From Gordonia hongkongensis (GTDB lineage: Bacteria; Actinomycetota; Actinomycetes; Mycobacteriales; Mycobacteriaceae), in contig NZ_CP095552.1 in NCBI RefSeq assembly GCF_023078355.1, positions 124,001-188,000 of the forward strand: DNA of 64,000 nucleotides, read 5' to 3'. Both the position numbers and the translations under genes were made by a program. Shown here in pieces: positions 8,404 through 17,265 of this stretch (positions within the stretch are counted from its first letter, which is position 1; each line of letters starts with the position of its first letter). Under the pieces are notes generated by a model. It had not been told where the DNA came from and ran no database searches. It was given only the letters and a program-made list of their open reading frames with translations.

Positions 8404-8421
8404 CGAGGTCTGACGACCTCG
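8404..8421. promoter_or_regulatory. Candidate TetR operator
   Basis: Perfect inverted repeat CGAGGTC-TGAC-GACCTCG, 24 bp upstream of the double-TetR start codon. The size and position are typical for an autoregulatory TetR site. Confidence 0.5.
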
Positions 8422-9033
8422 GGGTCACTTTCCATTCGTTGGAGCCCGCCGGGTGGATCCCAACAGTGCCGCGAATCACACTCGCGATTCTGAGATCGAA
8501 ACCGAACGACTCTTGACCACGCGGCGTAGGCGTGTGTTTCCGGCTCGGGGCCGCAGACCGCGGTCGTCGGACGACGCTTCGAACCCAGCTGTGAATCGCA
8601 GGTCGACGACGCAGCGCGTGTAACGGCGACTCACTGAATCCGCCGACCGCGTGTGGAGGCCGGCCGCTGTGCTGGGGTTTCATCCCGTCTTCGCGGCCGG
8701 AAGGCAGTGCGTTACCGCGTGTATCGGCCATTAACCCGGGACGTGTGCTCCGCGGCTGGAGGATGCCTGTCCGTACCGTCAGGTACATAGGCCAGGCACG
8801 AGTTCGGTTGCGCTGCGGCGCGTTCCGAGTTCGGAATCCGTTCACTTTGCGAAGCTCCACAGGTGCGCTGTACGCCTCCCCATCTCGCCAATCCTCTGCT
8901 AGTGTGCGAATCGGGTCGTCGGGGAGGACGGCCCTGTCTCTCTACTTCAGAACGCGCACTCGCTCGACTCGTTCAGTCGATGCTTCCGGGGGGAAGTCTC
9001 GTACACACACGTGTGGTTGGACCGTGCGCGGGA
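8422..9033. other. Long non-coding divergent region before the glycan operon
   Basis: About 610 bp with no convincing ORF between the TetR gene (minus) and the first glycosyltransferase (plus). It should hold the promoter of the ten-gene operon. A -10-like TAGTGT is present at 8900-8905 but no matching -35 could be placed. Its length suggests a long untranslated leader or several regulator sites. Confidence 0.4.
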
Positions 9034-9903
9034 ATGGACACAGTGATCGAAATGACCGGCCAGAACAACGGGACCGCAACTGTTGCGGCGCAACCAACAG
9101 ATGCCCAGCATCGACTCAGCAATGGATCATTCGTTGGGTACCGAGATCTCGGCCCGACGACATCCACGGTGAGCCTCATCATTCCGGTCCGCAATGAAGC
9201 ACGGAACATCGGTTGGGTGTTGGAACAGATCCCCAAGCGGATCGACGAGATCATCCTCATCGACGGAAACTCCACCGACGCAACACTCATCACCGCGCGG
9301 AGTTACCGCCCCGACATCAAGATCGTGCAACAGAGCGGACCCGGCAAGGGCAGTGCGTTGCGTACCGGTTTCGCCGCCGCGACGTCCGACATGATCGTCA
9401 TGATGGACGCCGATGGCAGTATGGCTCCGCAGGAGATCACGCATTTCCTGCACTTCCTCGAGAACGGTTACGACTTCGTCAAGGGGTCGAGGTTCATGGG
9501 CGGGGGCGGGTCACTCGACATCACCCGGTTCCGGCGGTTGGGCAACTACGGGTTGCTCGCGTTCTTCAACAGCTTGTACCGAACCGAGCTGACCGATCTG
9601 TGTTACGGCTTCTGCGCTTTCCATCGGCGATACCTGGATCTTCTGGATCTGCAGGCGACCGGCTTCGAGATCGAGGCCGAGATGACTGTACGCGCGGTGC
9701 AGGCCGGCCTGCGGATCGCCGAGGTTCCGAGCCTGGAAATGCCGCGTCGCACAGGTAATTCCAATCTCAACGCGATCTCCGACGGCCGACGGGTGCTGCG
9801 CACCGTGTGGCAGGCGCGAGGTGGCAGGCGGCCGGCGACGATACGTCCTGATGACAATCATCGAGGCGCCGCCCAGGTCTCCTCGGGTCACCCGGCCGGC
9901 TGA
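9034..9903 (+). CDS. GT2-family glycosyltransferase (polyprenyl-phosphate type)
   Basis: A 289-residue cytoplasmic GT-A enzyme, first gene of the polysaccharide operon. The N-terminal fold shows SLIIPVRNEARNIG (about 47-60), then IDGNSTDAT and the metal-binding MMDADGSM. The overall layout resembles dolichyl/polyprenyl-phosphate sugar synthases (DPM1/DPG), which load a sugar on a lipid carrier. No C-terminal membrane helices are evident, unlike some family members. The ATG at 9034 (MDTVIEM) is my choice; 9052 is an alternative and neither has a strong ribosome site. The next gene begins three bases after the stop. Confidence 0.85.
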   Translation: MDTVIEMTGQNNGTATVAAQPTDAQHRLSNGSFVGYRDLGPTTSTVSLIIPVRNEARNIGWVLEQIPKRIDEIILIDGNSTDATLITARSYRPDIKIVQQSGPGKGSALRTGFAAATSDMIVMMDADGSMAPQEITHFLHFLENGYDFVKGSRFMGGGGSLDITRFRRLGNYGLLAFFNSLYRTELTDLCYGFCAFHRRYLDLLDLQATGFEIEAEMTVRAVQAGLRIAEVPSLEMPRRTGNSNLNAISDGRRVLRTVWQARGGRRPATIRPDDNHRGAAQVSSGHPAG

Positions 9904-9906
9904 GCC

Positions 9907-11013
9907 GTGACCTCCGTCAAGGTCGACGACGCCGGTGAGCGGCGTGGTCGGATCGTGGTGATGACGGATCGGATGAGTCCCGGCGGGGTGAGTCATTTCA
10001 TCCTGCAGGTCGCGACCCACTTCGCGGGCGAGGGACATCAGGTCGACGTGCTGTCGCTGGCGGCCGGTGAATGGGACCATCGGCTCGCCGATGCCGGCAT
10101 CCGACGGCTTCGTCTCACGGACTCCGCAGCACTCCGCGCACTGCGATCCGCCGACGTGATCCATTGTCAGCAACGATTTCTCGGACTGATCGCCGCTGCG
10201 CTCGGGCGTGGTTCCCGCACAGTCGAACACGTACACAACGTGCTCACCGACCATCGCGGCCTGTCGTATCGCACGCAGCGGATCGTCGCGGTGTCGGGCG
10301 CCGTCCGGGCGTCACTACTCGCGAACTTCCCGCACGTGACTGCTGAGCGGGTCTCGGTCGTGCACAACGGAGTACGGAAGCTGGGCGCCACCATTGCGGC
10401 CTATGAAGACAGGCCATACGACCTCGTGAACGTCGCGCGGTTCGACGAGCAGAAGGACCCGCTGCTGTTCCTCGAACTGGTGAAGGAGCTCTCGGAACGG
10501 CGGGAGAGTCTTCGTTGCCTGTGGATCTCTCCCGGTACGGGACCGCTACAGGACGACTTCCTCCGAAGACGCCAGGAACTGCTCCTCGAGGACGTGGTCC
10601 AGATCAGCGTCGGGGACACCCACGCGCACACACGCGCACAGGTTGCCCGGTCCCGGATGTTCCTGCTCACATCGCGGTGGGAGGGCCTACCGCTGTCGGC
10701 GCTGGAGGCGCTGGCCAGCGGCACGCCGGTGGCGACAACCCCGTGCGGCGAGATCGCACACATCGTGAACGAGAGGTCGTGCGGTGTCGCCATCGACCCG
10801 CAGGCAGACGACCGTGCCGACCGGATCAACGACGTGCTGACCAATCGGACGTCATGGAATCGGCTCGCGCACAGAGCTTTCGCCGTAGCGGATGACTTCA
10901 GCGAAGTCCGCATGACGGAACAGATCAGACACATCTACGCCGGGATCGCCCCGGTATTCAGCAAGGTGCCCAGTCGGCACCTCGACAGCCAACGAACAGG
11001 AGGACGGGGATGA
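9907..11013 (+). CDS. GT4-family glycosyltransferase
   Basis: A 368-residue GT-B enzyme. The N-terminal Rossmann half has SPGGVSHFILQVATHFAGEGH, typical of the glycine-rich acceptor loop. The C-terminal half carries the nucleotide-sugar binding block SRWEGLPLSALEALASGTPVATT with the EX7E-like acidic pair. It probably adds a sugar to the lipid-linked glycan on the cytoplasmic face. The start is GTG, three bases after the previous stop, and its TGA overlaps the next ATG by four bases, so translation is coupled. The sugar donor is not predictable. Confidence 0.88.
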   Translation: MTSVKVDDAGERRGRIVVMTDRMSPGGVSHFILQVATHFAGEGHQVDVLSLAAGEWDHRLADAGIRRLRLTDSAALRALRSADVIHCQQRFLGLIAAALGRGSRTVEHVHNVLTDHRGLSYRTQRIVAVSGAVRASLLANFPHVTAERVSVVHNGVRKLGATIAAYEDRPYDLVNVARFDEQKDPLLFLELVKELSERRESLRCLWISPGTGPLQDDFLRRRQELLLEDVVQISVGDTHAHTRAQVARSRMFLLTSRWEGLPLSALEALASGTPVATTPCGEIAHIVNERSCGVAIDPQADDRADRINDVLTNRTSWNRLAHRAFAVADDFSEVRMTEQIRHIYAGIAPVFSKVPSRHLDSQRTGGRG

Positions 11014-12044
11014 GGGTTCTCGTCACCGGACATCTCGGATACATCGGAGCCGAGTTGGTCCCCATGCTCGTCGACGCCGGACACGACGTCGTCGGGCTCG
11101 ACACCGATTACTATCGGGACCGCGACTTCCGCACGGAACCGCTGCGCGTACCCACGCTCGACATGGACATCCGTGACGTCGAGCAGCGTCATCTGGCGGG
11201 GTTCGACGCCGTCGTACACCTGGCGGCACTGTCCAATGATCCGGTCAGCGAGCTGAACCCGGAGCTCACCTACGACATCAATCTCGATGCCAGCGTGGGC
11301 ATCGCCCGAGCCGCGAAGGCGGCCGGCGTTGCCCGCTTCGTCTTCTCGTCGTCGTGCAGCCTCTACGGGGCGGGCGCGGAGGGTGCGCTCACCGAGGATG
11401 CCGAGATGGAGGCCGTCACTCCGTACGGCGAATCCAAAGTCCGCGCCGAACAAGCGATCAGCGAGCTGGCCGACGACGCCTTCTGCCCCACCTTTCTCCG
11501 GAACGCCACCGCGTACGGGATCTCCCGTCGCCTCCGCACGGATGTCGTGGTGAACAACCTCGTCGGGCATGCGGTCACGTCCGGAAAGGTGCTGTTGATG
11601 AGCAATGGCGCCGCCTGGCGACCGCTCGTCCATGTCCGCGACATCTCGCACGCGATCGTCACGGTCCTGCAGGCGCCACCGGCGACCGTGCACAACGAGG
11701 TGTTCAACGTCGGTCGCAACAGCGACAACCATCAGATCCGGGATGTCGCGAAGATGGTCGCCGACATCGTGCCCGAGTGCGAGGTGGCCTTCGCCGACGA
11801 CGTCGTCGTCGACATCCGGAACTACGTCGTCGACTTCACCAAGATCGAGACGTCGCTACCGGGCTATGCGCCGCAGTGGACCCTGGCCACCGGCATCGCG
11901 GAGATCCACGCCGCCTACGTCGACGCGGGCCTGAGCGCGGACCGGTTCAACGGAAACGACTTCGTCCGGCTGCGAGTCCTGCGCGAGCTCCTCGACGCCG
12001 ACGTGCTCGACGCCGATCTGCGATGGACGGGTGATCGGTCATGA
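11010..12044 (+). CDS. NAD-dependent sugar epimerase/dehydratase (extended SDR)
   Basis: A 344-residue extended short-chain dehydrogenase acting on a nucleotide sugar. The nucleotide-binding TGHLGYIG spans residues 6-13, FSSSCSLYG (113-120) supplies the catalytic Ser, and the active-site pair is Y139/K143 (TPYGESK). RPLVHVRDISHAI is the usual substrate-binding block. It could be a 4-epimerase, a 4,6-dehydratase or a reductase; the motifs do not separate these. The next gene makes CDP-glucose, so a CDP-hexose substrate is plausible. It overlaps both neighbours by four bases (ATGA). Confidence 0.85.
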   Translation: MRVLVTGHLGYIGAELVPMLVDAGHDVVGLDTDYYRDRDFRTEPLRVPTLDMDIRDVEQRHLAGFDAVVHLAALSNDPVSELNPELTYDINLDASVGIARAAKAAGVARFVFSSSCSLYGAGAEGALTEDAEMEAVTPYGESKVRAEQAISELADDAFCPTFLRNATAYGISRRLRTDVVVNNLVGHAVTSGKVLLMSNGAAWRPLVHVRDISHAIVTVLQAPPATVHNEVFNVGRNSDNHQIRDVAKMVADIVPECEVAFADDVVVDIRNYVVDFTKIETSLPGYAPQWTLATGIAEIHAAYVDAGLSADRFNGNDFVRLRVLRELLDADVLDADLRWTGDRS

Positions 12045-12808
12045 AAGCGGTGATCCTCGCAGGAGGCAGAGGCACCCGGATCAGTGAGGAGTCCGTCGAC
12101 CGGCCGAAACCCATGGTCGAGATCGGCGGACGCCCGATCATCTGGCACATCATGCAGATCTACGCGGCCGCCGGCGTCACGGATTTCGTTGTGCTGCTGG
12201 GCTACAAGGGCTACATGATCAAAGAGTTCTTCGCCAACTACTTCCTGCACGCCAGCGATGTCACCGTGGATCTGGGCACCGGCGCGATCGAGAACCACTC
12301 GTCGAACGGTGTGCCGTGGCGCGTCACCCTCCTCGACACCGGTCTGGACACGATGACCGGCGGCCGCCTCCTGCGCGCTCGCGAACACATCGGCAACGAG
12401 ACCTTCTCGTTCACCTACGGTGACGGTGTCGCCGACATCGACATCCGAAAGGTGTTGGCGCACCACGAGATGTCGGGCAGCATCGCGACGGTGACGGCCG
12501 TGCAACCACCCGGGCGGTTCGGCACGCTCGACGTCTCTTCGCCGCAGACCAGATTCGTCGAGAAGCCGGAAGGCAGCAGCGGCTGGATCAACGGCGGGTT
12601 CTTCGTCTCGTCGCCGAAGATCCTCGACTACATCGCCGGCGACGCCACCCTGCTGGAGAAGGAGCCGCTGGAGACCCTGTCCGCTGAGGGGCAGCTGTCG
12701 GCATACCAGCACGACGGATTCTGGCGCGGGATGGACACCATCTGGGACAAGGTCTTCCTCAATGATCTCTGGGATCGCGGAGAGGCGCCGTGGAGGTGCT
12801 GGTCATGA
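12041..12808 (+). CDS. rfbF: Glucose-1-phosphate cytidylyltransferase
   Basis: A 255-residue nucleotidyltransferase of the RfbF type, making CDP-glucose from CTP and glucose-1-phosphate. The signature is at the N-terminus (MKAVILAGGRGTRISEE, then RPKPMVEIGGRPIIWHIM). Further RfbF-like blocks are VLLGYKGYMIKEFFANYF, FTYGDGVADID and the C-terminal DGFWRGMDTIWDK. Length matches RfbF (about 255-260). CDP-glucose is the entry point for 3,6-dideoxy and other CDP-hexoses in O-antigens and surface polysaccharides. It is translationally coupled on both sides. Confidence 0.88.
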   Translation: MKAVILAGGRGTRISEESVDRPKPMVEIGGRPIIWHIMQIYAAAGVTDFVVLLGYKGYMIKEFFANYFLHASDVTVDLGTGAIENHSSNGVPWRVTLLDTGLDTMTGGRLLRAREHIGNETFSFTYGDGVADIDIRKVLAHHEMSGSIATVTAVQPPGRFGTLDVSSPQTRFVEKPEGSSGWINGGFFVSSPKILDYIAGDATLLEKEPLETLSAEGQLSAYQHDGFWRGMDTIWDKVFLNDLWDRGEAPWRCWS

Positions 12809-13989
12809 CGACCTCGATGGATCGAGCCACCTCGACGGTGCCCGTCTACCGCCCCTACCTGGGCGAGGATGTCCAGCAGGCTGCAGTCGATGCCCTCGCG
12901 GCCGGATGGCTGGGCATGGGTGCACTCAGCAAGCAGTTCGAGGAGGAGGTCGGAACCTACCTCGGCGCATCCGAAAGAACTGTCGTGTCGACGAATTCGT
13001 GTACCGAAGCGCTTCATCTGGCGGCCCGGCTGATCGGACTCGGCCCGTCCGATGAAGTGATCTGCCCGTCGTTCACCTACGTCGCGGGTCATCAGGCGTT
13101 GACACGAACCGGGGCTGAGGTCGTCTTCTGTGACGTCGAACCGCGGTACCTCAACATCGACCCGCAGCGTGTGCGCGAGCTGATCACGCCTCGCACCAAG
13201 GCGATTCTGGTGGTCGACTATCTCGGCTTCCCGTGCGATCTCGACGAGCTCATGGCCATCGCGCGCGAGCACGGGTTGCGGGTGATCGAGGACGCCGCCC
13301 ACGCCTTCGGCAGCGTCCGGGCTGGACGCCGCGTCGGATCACACGGTGACATCACATGTTTCAGCTTCGGACCGGTGAAAATGATCACGACGCTCGAGGG
13401 TGGGGCGATCGTCACCTCCGATCCCGCTGATCTGCAGGTGCTTCGGGAACTTCGGCATCTCGGCATCGACTCCGACACCGACGCGCGATATCGGAACCAG
13501 CGCAACTGGGACTTCGACGTCGTCCGGCAGGGCTACCGGTGCCACCTGGGCTCGGTGCCCGCCGCGATCGGACTGTCGCAATTGGCCAGGGTCGACGAGT
13601 TCATCGCCAATCGCCAACGCTACTGTCGGTTCTACGATTCGGCATTCTCCGACATCCCCGAGCTCGAGCTATTCGACACGGACTGGTCTGACGTAGCTCC
13701 GTACATCTATGTGATCAGGACCGGCGGTCGCGCCGAACGCGCCCAGTTGGTCGAACACCTCAAGTCCGCAGGAGTCGCCACCGGAATTCACTTCCAGGGT
13801 GCGCATGAGTTCAGTTACTACCGGAACAGCCGACGCGGTGACCTGTCCGTGACCCAGGCCGCTGCCGACCGTGTTCTGACCCTTCCGCTGCACTCGTACA
13901 TGAGCGAAGCGGATCTCGACCGGGTCGTCTCCGCGGTGACATCCTTCTACCGTCCCGCCATCGGTTCGGGGCGGGCCACGGACGGATAG
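12805..13989 (+). CDS. DegT/DnrJ/EryC1/StrS-family sugar aminotransferase
   Basis: A 394-residue PLP enzyme that aminates or otherwise modifies a nucleotide keto-sugar. The N-terminal substrate segment reads VYRPYLGEDVQQAAVDALAAGW. The PLP block is IEDAAHAFGS (about 161-170) and the Schiff-base lysine is K192 in FSFGPVKMITTLEGG. K is retained, which favours an aminotransferase over the dehydrase subgroup (E1/ColD-like) where His replaces it. The ATG at 12805 has GGAGG upstream and overlaps the previous stop (ATGA); the frame also opens at GTG 12790. The likely donor is a CDP- or other NDP-keto-hexose made by the two genes before it. Confidence 0.88.
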   Translation: MTTSMDRATSTVPVYRPYLGEDVQQAAVDALAAGWLGMGALSKQFEEEVGTYLGASERTVVSTNSCTEALHLAARLIGLGPSDEVICPSFTYVAGHQALTRTGAEVVFCDVEPRYLNIDPQRVRELITPRTKAILVVDYLGFPCDLDELMAIAREHGLRVIEDAAHAFGSVRAGRRVGSHGDITCFSFGPVKMITTLEGGAIVTSDPADLQVLRELRHLGIDSDTDARYRNQRNWDFDVVRQGYRCHLGSVPAAIGLSQLARVDEFIANRQRYCRFYDSAFSDIPELELFDTDWSDVAPYIYVIRTGGRAERAQLVEHLKSAGVATGIHFQGAHEFSYYRNSRRGDLSVTQAAADRVLTLPLHSYMSEADLDRVVSAVTSFYRPAIGSGRATDG

Positions 13990-13991
13990 AC

Positions 13992-16205
13992 GTGGTTCAC
14001 CGACTCGAGGTCGCGATCGCGAGGGCGCTACCGAGCCCGCCGACTGCGCACTCGGTGCCTGACCGTGCACCGGCCGTCGTCGCCCTCCTGTCGATGACGG
14101 TGATCGCGGTCTCGACGCTGATGTGCGTTCTGACGGCGTCCGGGGTGGCTCCGCTCCTGCCCGAGGGGCTCCGCGCCGTGGCGGTGGTGAGTGTGACCCT
14201 GGTTCTCCCCGGGCTACCGATCGCGGGGCTGTTCGGGTGGCCGCGCAACGGACTTCTGCCGAGCGTCGCCATCGCCCTGTCGTTGAGCACCACCGCCATC
14301 ATCGGGCTGGCCTCCCTCCTCGCCGGCTTCTGGCATCCGCTGCTCGCGCAGGGAGTCATCCTCGTGATCGCTGCCGTCGCAACCGGGGTACTCATCAGAG
14401 CGCGATGCCCGCATCCGTCGTCCGACCTGCGCGCTGGCGCGGGAGCGGCGGCGTCGGCGGTGATCACGTCGGTCCGGACGTTCGATCGGGTCACCGCGGC
14501 ACTGCTGGTGGCCGCCTTCGTCCTCTTCCTGATCGCCGTCGCCCGACTGCATCCCGAGCAGGCAGGTGTGTACGGGCTCGTACCGATTCTCGGGATCACC
14601 TACTTCATCGGATTGGCTGCGCTCTGCGTGGCCCTGTTCCGGGAGTATCGTCGACGCCGACTGCACCGGACGGGTCTCGCCGCGACCAACGTGATGCTCA
14701 TCGTCTACATGAGCATGCCGGTCGCATGGTCCAGTGGCACACCGCCTTTCCCGACCGCCTACGTGCACCGGTTCCTCACCGATTGGTACTCCGAGCTCGG
14801 CGCGCTGCCGCCCGCGGTCGACGGCCGGATCAGCTGGAGTGGCTTCTTCGCGGGCGCGGCGCATGTGATGAGGACGGGTGGGCTCGACGACAGCACGGTC
14901 TTCCTCACCAGCGCGTCGCTGATCTTCGGAACTCTGCTGATGTTCCCCCTGTACGCACTCGGACACAGCGTGTCCGGAAGCGCGCGCGTCGGATGGGGGA
15001 CCATCACCATCTACATTCTCTTCAACTGGTATCAGCAGGATTACTTTGCGCCCCAGGCGCTCGCGATGCAGTTGTACGTGACGATCGTGGCTGTGCTGAT
15101 CTGGCAGCTGAGGGTCTCACCCCTCCCGCCCGTCGGCTTCTGGCGCGTATGGCGACGCGTGCCAGGACGACCACGTGGTCGTGGACGTGGATTCTCATAC
15201 GCGGTCGAGGGAGTTGTGATCGTCCTCGTCGCCGCGATGGTGGTCAGTCACCAGTTGACCCCGATGGTGACCATTGCCGCCCTGGCGGGGCTCGCCCTCG
15301 TCGGGTCCACACGACACAAACTGCTCTGGCTGGCCGGGCTGCTCCTGTTCAGTGCGTGGTTCACCTTCGGTGCGAGCGGGTATTGGCTGGGGCACCTCGA
15401 TCAGATCCTGACCGAGATCGGCGACGTCACCGCGAGTGTCAGCTCCGGGCTGTCTGACAGAATCACCGGGGATCCGGTCTACGGTCGGATGCAGTACCTC
15501 AGGATCGGTGGCACCGCCCTGCTCCTCCTGGTGGCCACAATCGGCTGGTTCCGTCTCGGCAAGAGCCGATTCCGATCACCCCTCGCCGTCCTGTCCCTGG
15601 TCCCGTTCGCACTCGTCGTGGTGCAGAGCTACGGCGGCGAGGTGCTCGTACGGTGCTTTCTGTATGCGTCACCCGCGCTGGCCGCACTGGCCGCGCTCGC
15701 CGTGGTCGGTGCGGCGCGTCGAATCCGAGGTTCCGCGCGCATGCCCGCCACCGTGTTCGCGATCAGTGCGGTCGCACTCACTCTCGTGGTCGCGGTGTTG
15801 GGGGTCTCCAATCGTGCGCTCAACACCTCGTTCGAGTATTCGCGGCCGGCCACCGTGCGGGTTTCCGACGAGCTGGTGGCCCAGGCGCCGTCTTCCGCGA
15901 TCGCCTATTGGGGGCAGGGCTCGACGATCGGACTGCCGCGGGCCTACGACATCGGGGCCTCGTGCATCGCCGAACAGCGCGAGTTGGCGGAATGCACTGC
16001 GGCTGAGGACATCGACTATCTGCTGGTATCCGAGGAGGACGAGAAGCTGTTGCAGTACCGGTACGGGATCAGCCCGGACGAGGTCGCCCGACAACTCGCG
16101 CTGATGGTGCAACGGGACGGTTTCGTCTCCGCCTACGACGACGGAGAGGTCCACGTGCTGAAGCGTCTGGGGGCTCCCGACATCGATCTGGAGGCCGCGC
16201 CGTGA
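13992..16205 (+). CDS. Large polytopic membrane protein of the glycan operon
   Basis: A 737-residue protein with about 12-14 hydrophobic helices (first at about 31-55, last near 600) and a soluble C-terminal part of about 120 residues, predicted outside. An internal basic stretch (about 380-400, rich in Arg/Gly) is a cytoplasmic loop. The aromatic loop WYSELGALPPAVDGRISW and the helix NWYQQDYFAPQALAMQLYV are reminiscent of GT-C-type integral membrane transferases, but no family motif is certain. In this operon it could polymerise, transfer or ligate glycan. The GTG start lies two bases after the aminotransferase stop. No function is assigned. Confidence 0.75.
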   Translation: MVHRLEVAIARALPSPPTAHSVPDRAPAVVALLSMTVIAVSTLMCVLTASGVAPLLPEGLRAVAVVSVTLVLPGLPIAGLFGWPRNGLLPSVAIALSLSTTAIIGLASLLAGFWHPLLAQGVILVIAAVATGVLIRARCPHPSSDLRAGAGAAASAVITSVRTFDRVTAALLVAAFVLFLIAVARLHPEQAGVYGLVPILGITYFIGLAALCVALFREYRRRRLHRTGLAATNVMLIVYMSMPVAWSSGTPPFPTAYVHRFLTDWYSELGALPPAVDGRISWSGFFAGAAHVMRTGGLDDSTVFLTSASLIFGTLLMFPLYALGHSVSGSARVGWGTITIYILFNWYQQDYFAPQALAMQLYVTIVAVLIWQLRVSPLPPVGFWRVWRRVPGRPRGRGRGFSYAVEGVVIVLVAAMVVSHQLTPMVTIAALAGLALVGSTRHKLLWLAGLLLFSAWFTFGASGYWLGHLDQILTEIGDVTASVSSGLSDRITGDPVYGRMQYLRIGGTALLLLVATIGWFRLGKSRFRSPLAVLSLVPFALVVVQSYGGEVLVRCFLYASPALAALAALAVVGAARRIRGSARMPATVFAISAVALTLVVAVLGVSNRALNTSFEYSRPATVRVSDELVAQAPSSAIAYWGQGSTIGLPRAYDIGASCIAEQRELAECTAAEDIDYLLVSEEDEKLLQYRYGISPDEVARQLALMVQRDGFVSAYDDGEVHVLKRLGAPDIDLEAAP

Positions 16206-16396
16206 TCGCGACCGTCCTACTGTTCGTCACGGCCGCAGCTCTTTTCGTAGCCGCCGCCGTTCGGCGCGAGCATCGGGTCCCTCCATGGGGAGCGGTGTCC
16301 ACCGATCGCGTGTCACAGGTCCTCACCGTCGTGGCGATCACGACCACGGCGATCGCCTGCGCTTCCGCCCTGCTCTACATGGTGGGCCGGATATGA
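16202..16396 (+). CDS. Small membrane protein embedded in the glycan operon
   Basis: 64 residues with two predicted transmembrane helices (about 2-20 and 40-60) joined by a basic loop (AVRREHRVPPWG). It starts with GTG overlapping the previous stop by four bases and its stop overlaps the next ATG by four bases, so it is very probably translated. It is likely a helper of the 737-residue membrane protein. No family is recognised. Confidence 0.7.
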   Translation: MIATVLLFVTAAALFVAAAVRREHRVPPWGAVSTDRVSQVLTVVAITTTAIACASALLYMVGRI

Positions 16397-17223
16397 CGCG
16401 TGCGCGAGGTGGTTGGTTCCGTACATTCCTGCAACTGCTGACGGTGGTTCTCCTCGCCCCGATCGTCGGATGTGGGATGACACCGGCGCGGGGGTTTCCT
16501 CGCGGGGACCTCCCCGGCTGGAAGCAGGTGTTCTTCGACGACTTCGATCGTGATGCGCAGGTGGGGAGTTGGGCGAACGAGTGCTCCCCGTACGACGTCG
16601 TGTACACCGGCGCGGAAGGTCAGCAGTGGTTGACCTATCCGCGGTGTTTCCCGGACACCTTCGACCGTCGGCCGTATCGAGCGGACGAGGTACTGAGTGT
16701 GGACAACGGGTACCTCGTCTTCGATCTGCACAACGTCGACGGGGTTCCGGCTGGGGCGAGTGCATCACCGATACTCGACACCGGTAGCCAATACCAGACC
16801 TACGGGCGTTACTCGGTCCGGATGCGGGTCGACACGCCAGACCTCGACGAGTACTACGTCGCATGGCTCCTGTGGCCGCAATCGGAACAGTGGCCGCGGG
16901 ACGGCGAACTCGACTTTCCCGAAGGCTGGCTGTCGAGAACCGTTGGTGGATGGCAACATTTCGCGGGCGAGGGTTCCTGCGACGGGTGCAAGATCCCGTC
17001 CCGGGACATCGGGGCGCGCTTCACCGACTGGCACACCTACACCATCGAATGGTCGCCGGGGCGTGTGCGGTACCTGCTCGACGACACCGTGGTCCTGGAC
17101 AGCACGCAGTGGGTCCCGACGACACCGATGCGCTGGCAACTGCAGACCGAGACCCGGGGCGACGGGAACAACCGCGGCCGGGTTCTCGTGGACTGGGCTG
17201 CGGTGTGGTCGTACGAGGAATGA
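16393..17223 (+). CDS. GH16-like glycoside hydrolase lipoprotein
   Basis: A 276-residue exported protein with a concanavalin A-like fold. The N-terminal signal has a lipobox PIVGC with Cys27, so it should be anchored on the outer face of the membrane. The GH16 catalytic signature ExDxxE is present as DGELDFPEG: E172, D174 and E177. ARFTDWHTYTIEWSPGRVRYLLDD is the usual downstream strand block. GH16 enzymes cut or transglycosylate beta-1,3/1,4 glucans and galactans. Inside a biosynthetic operon it probably trims, releases or remodels the polymer. The start ATG overlaps the previous stop. Confidence 0.85.
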   Translation: MTRARGGWFRTFLQLLTVVLLAPIVGCGMTPARGFPRGDLPGWKQVFFDDFDRDAQVGSWANECSPYDVVYTGAEGQQWLTYPRCFPDTFDRRPYRADEVLSVDNGYLVFDLHNVDGVPAGASASPILDTGSQYQTYGRYSVRMRVDTPDLDEYYVAWLLWPQSEQWPRDGELDFPEGWLSRTVGGWQHFAGEGSCDGCKIPSRDIGARFTDWHTYTIEWSPGRVRYLLDDTVVLDSTQWVPTTPMRWQLQTETRGDGNNRGRVLVDWAAVWSYEE

Positions 17224-17265
17224 CCCTGCACGACCGAAGACTTCGACCGGAACTGAAGAGGACTG

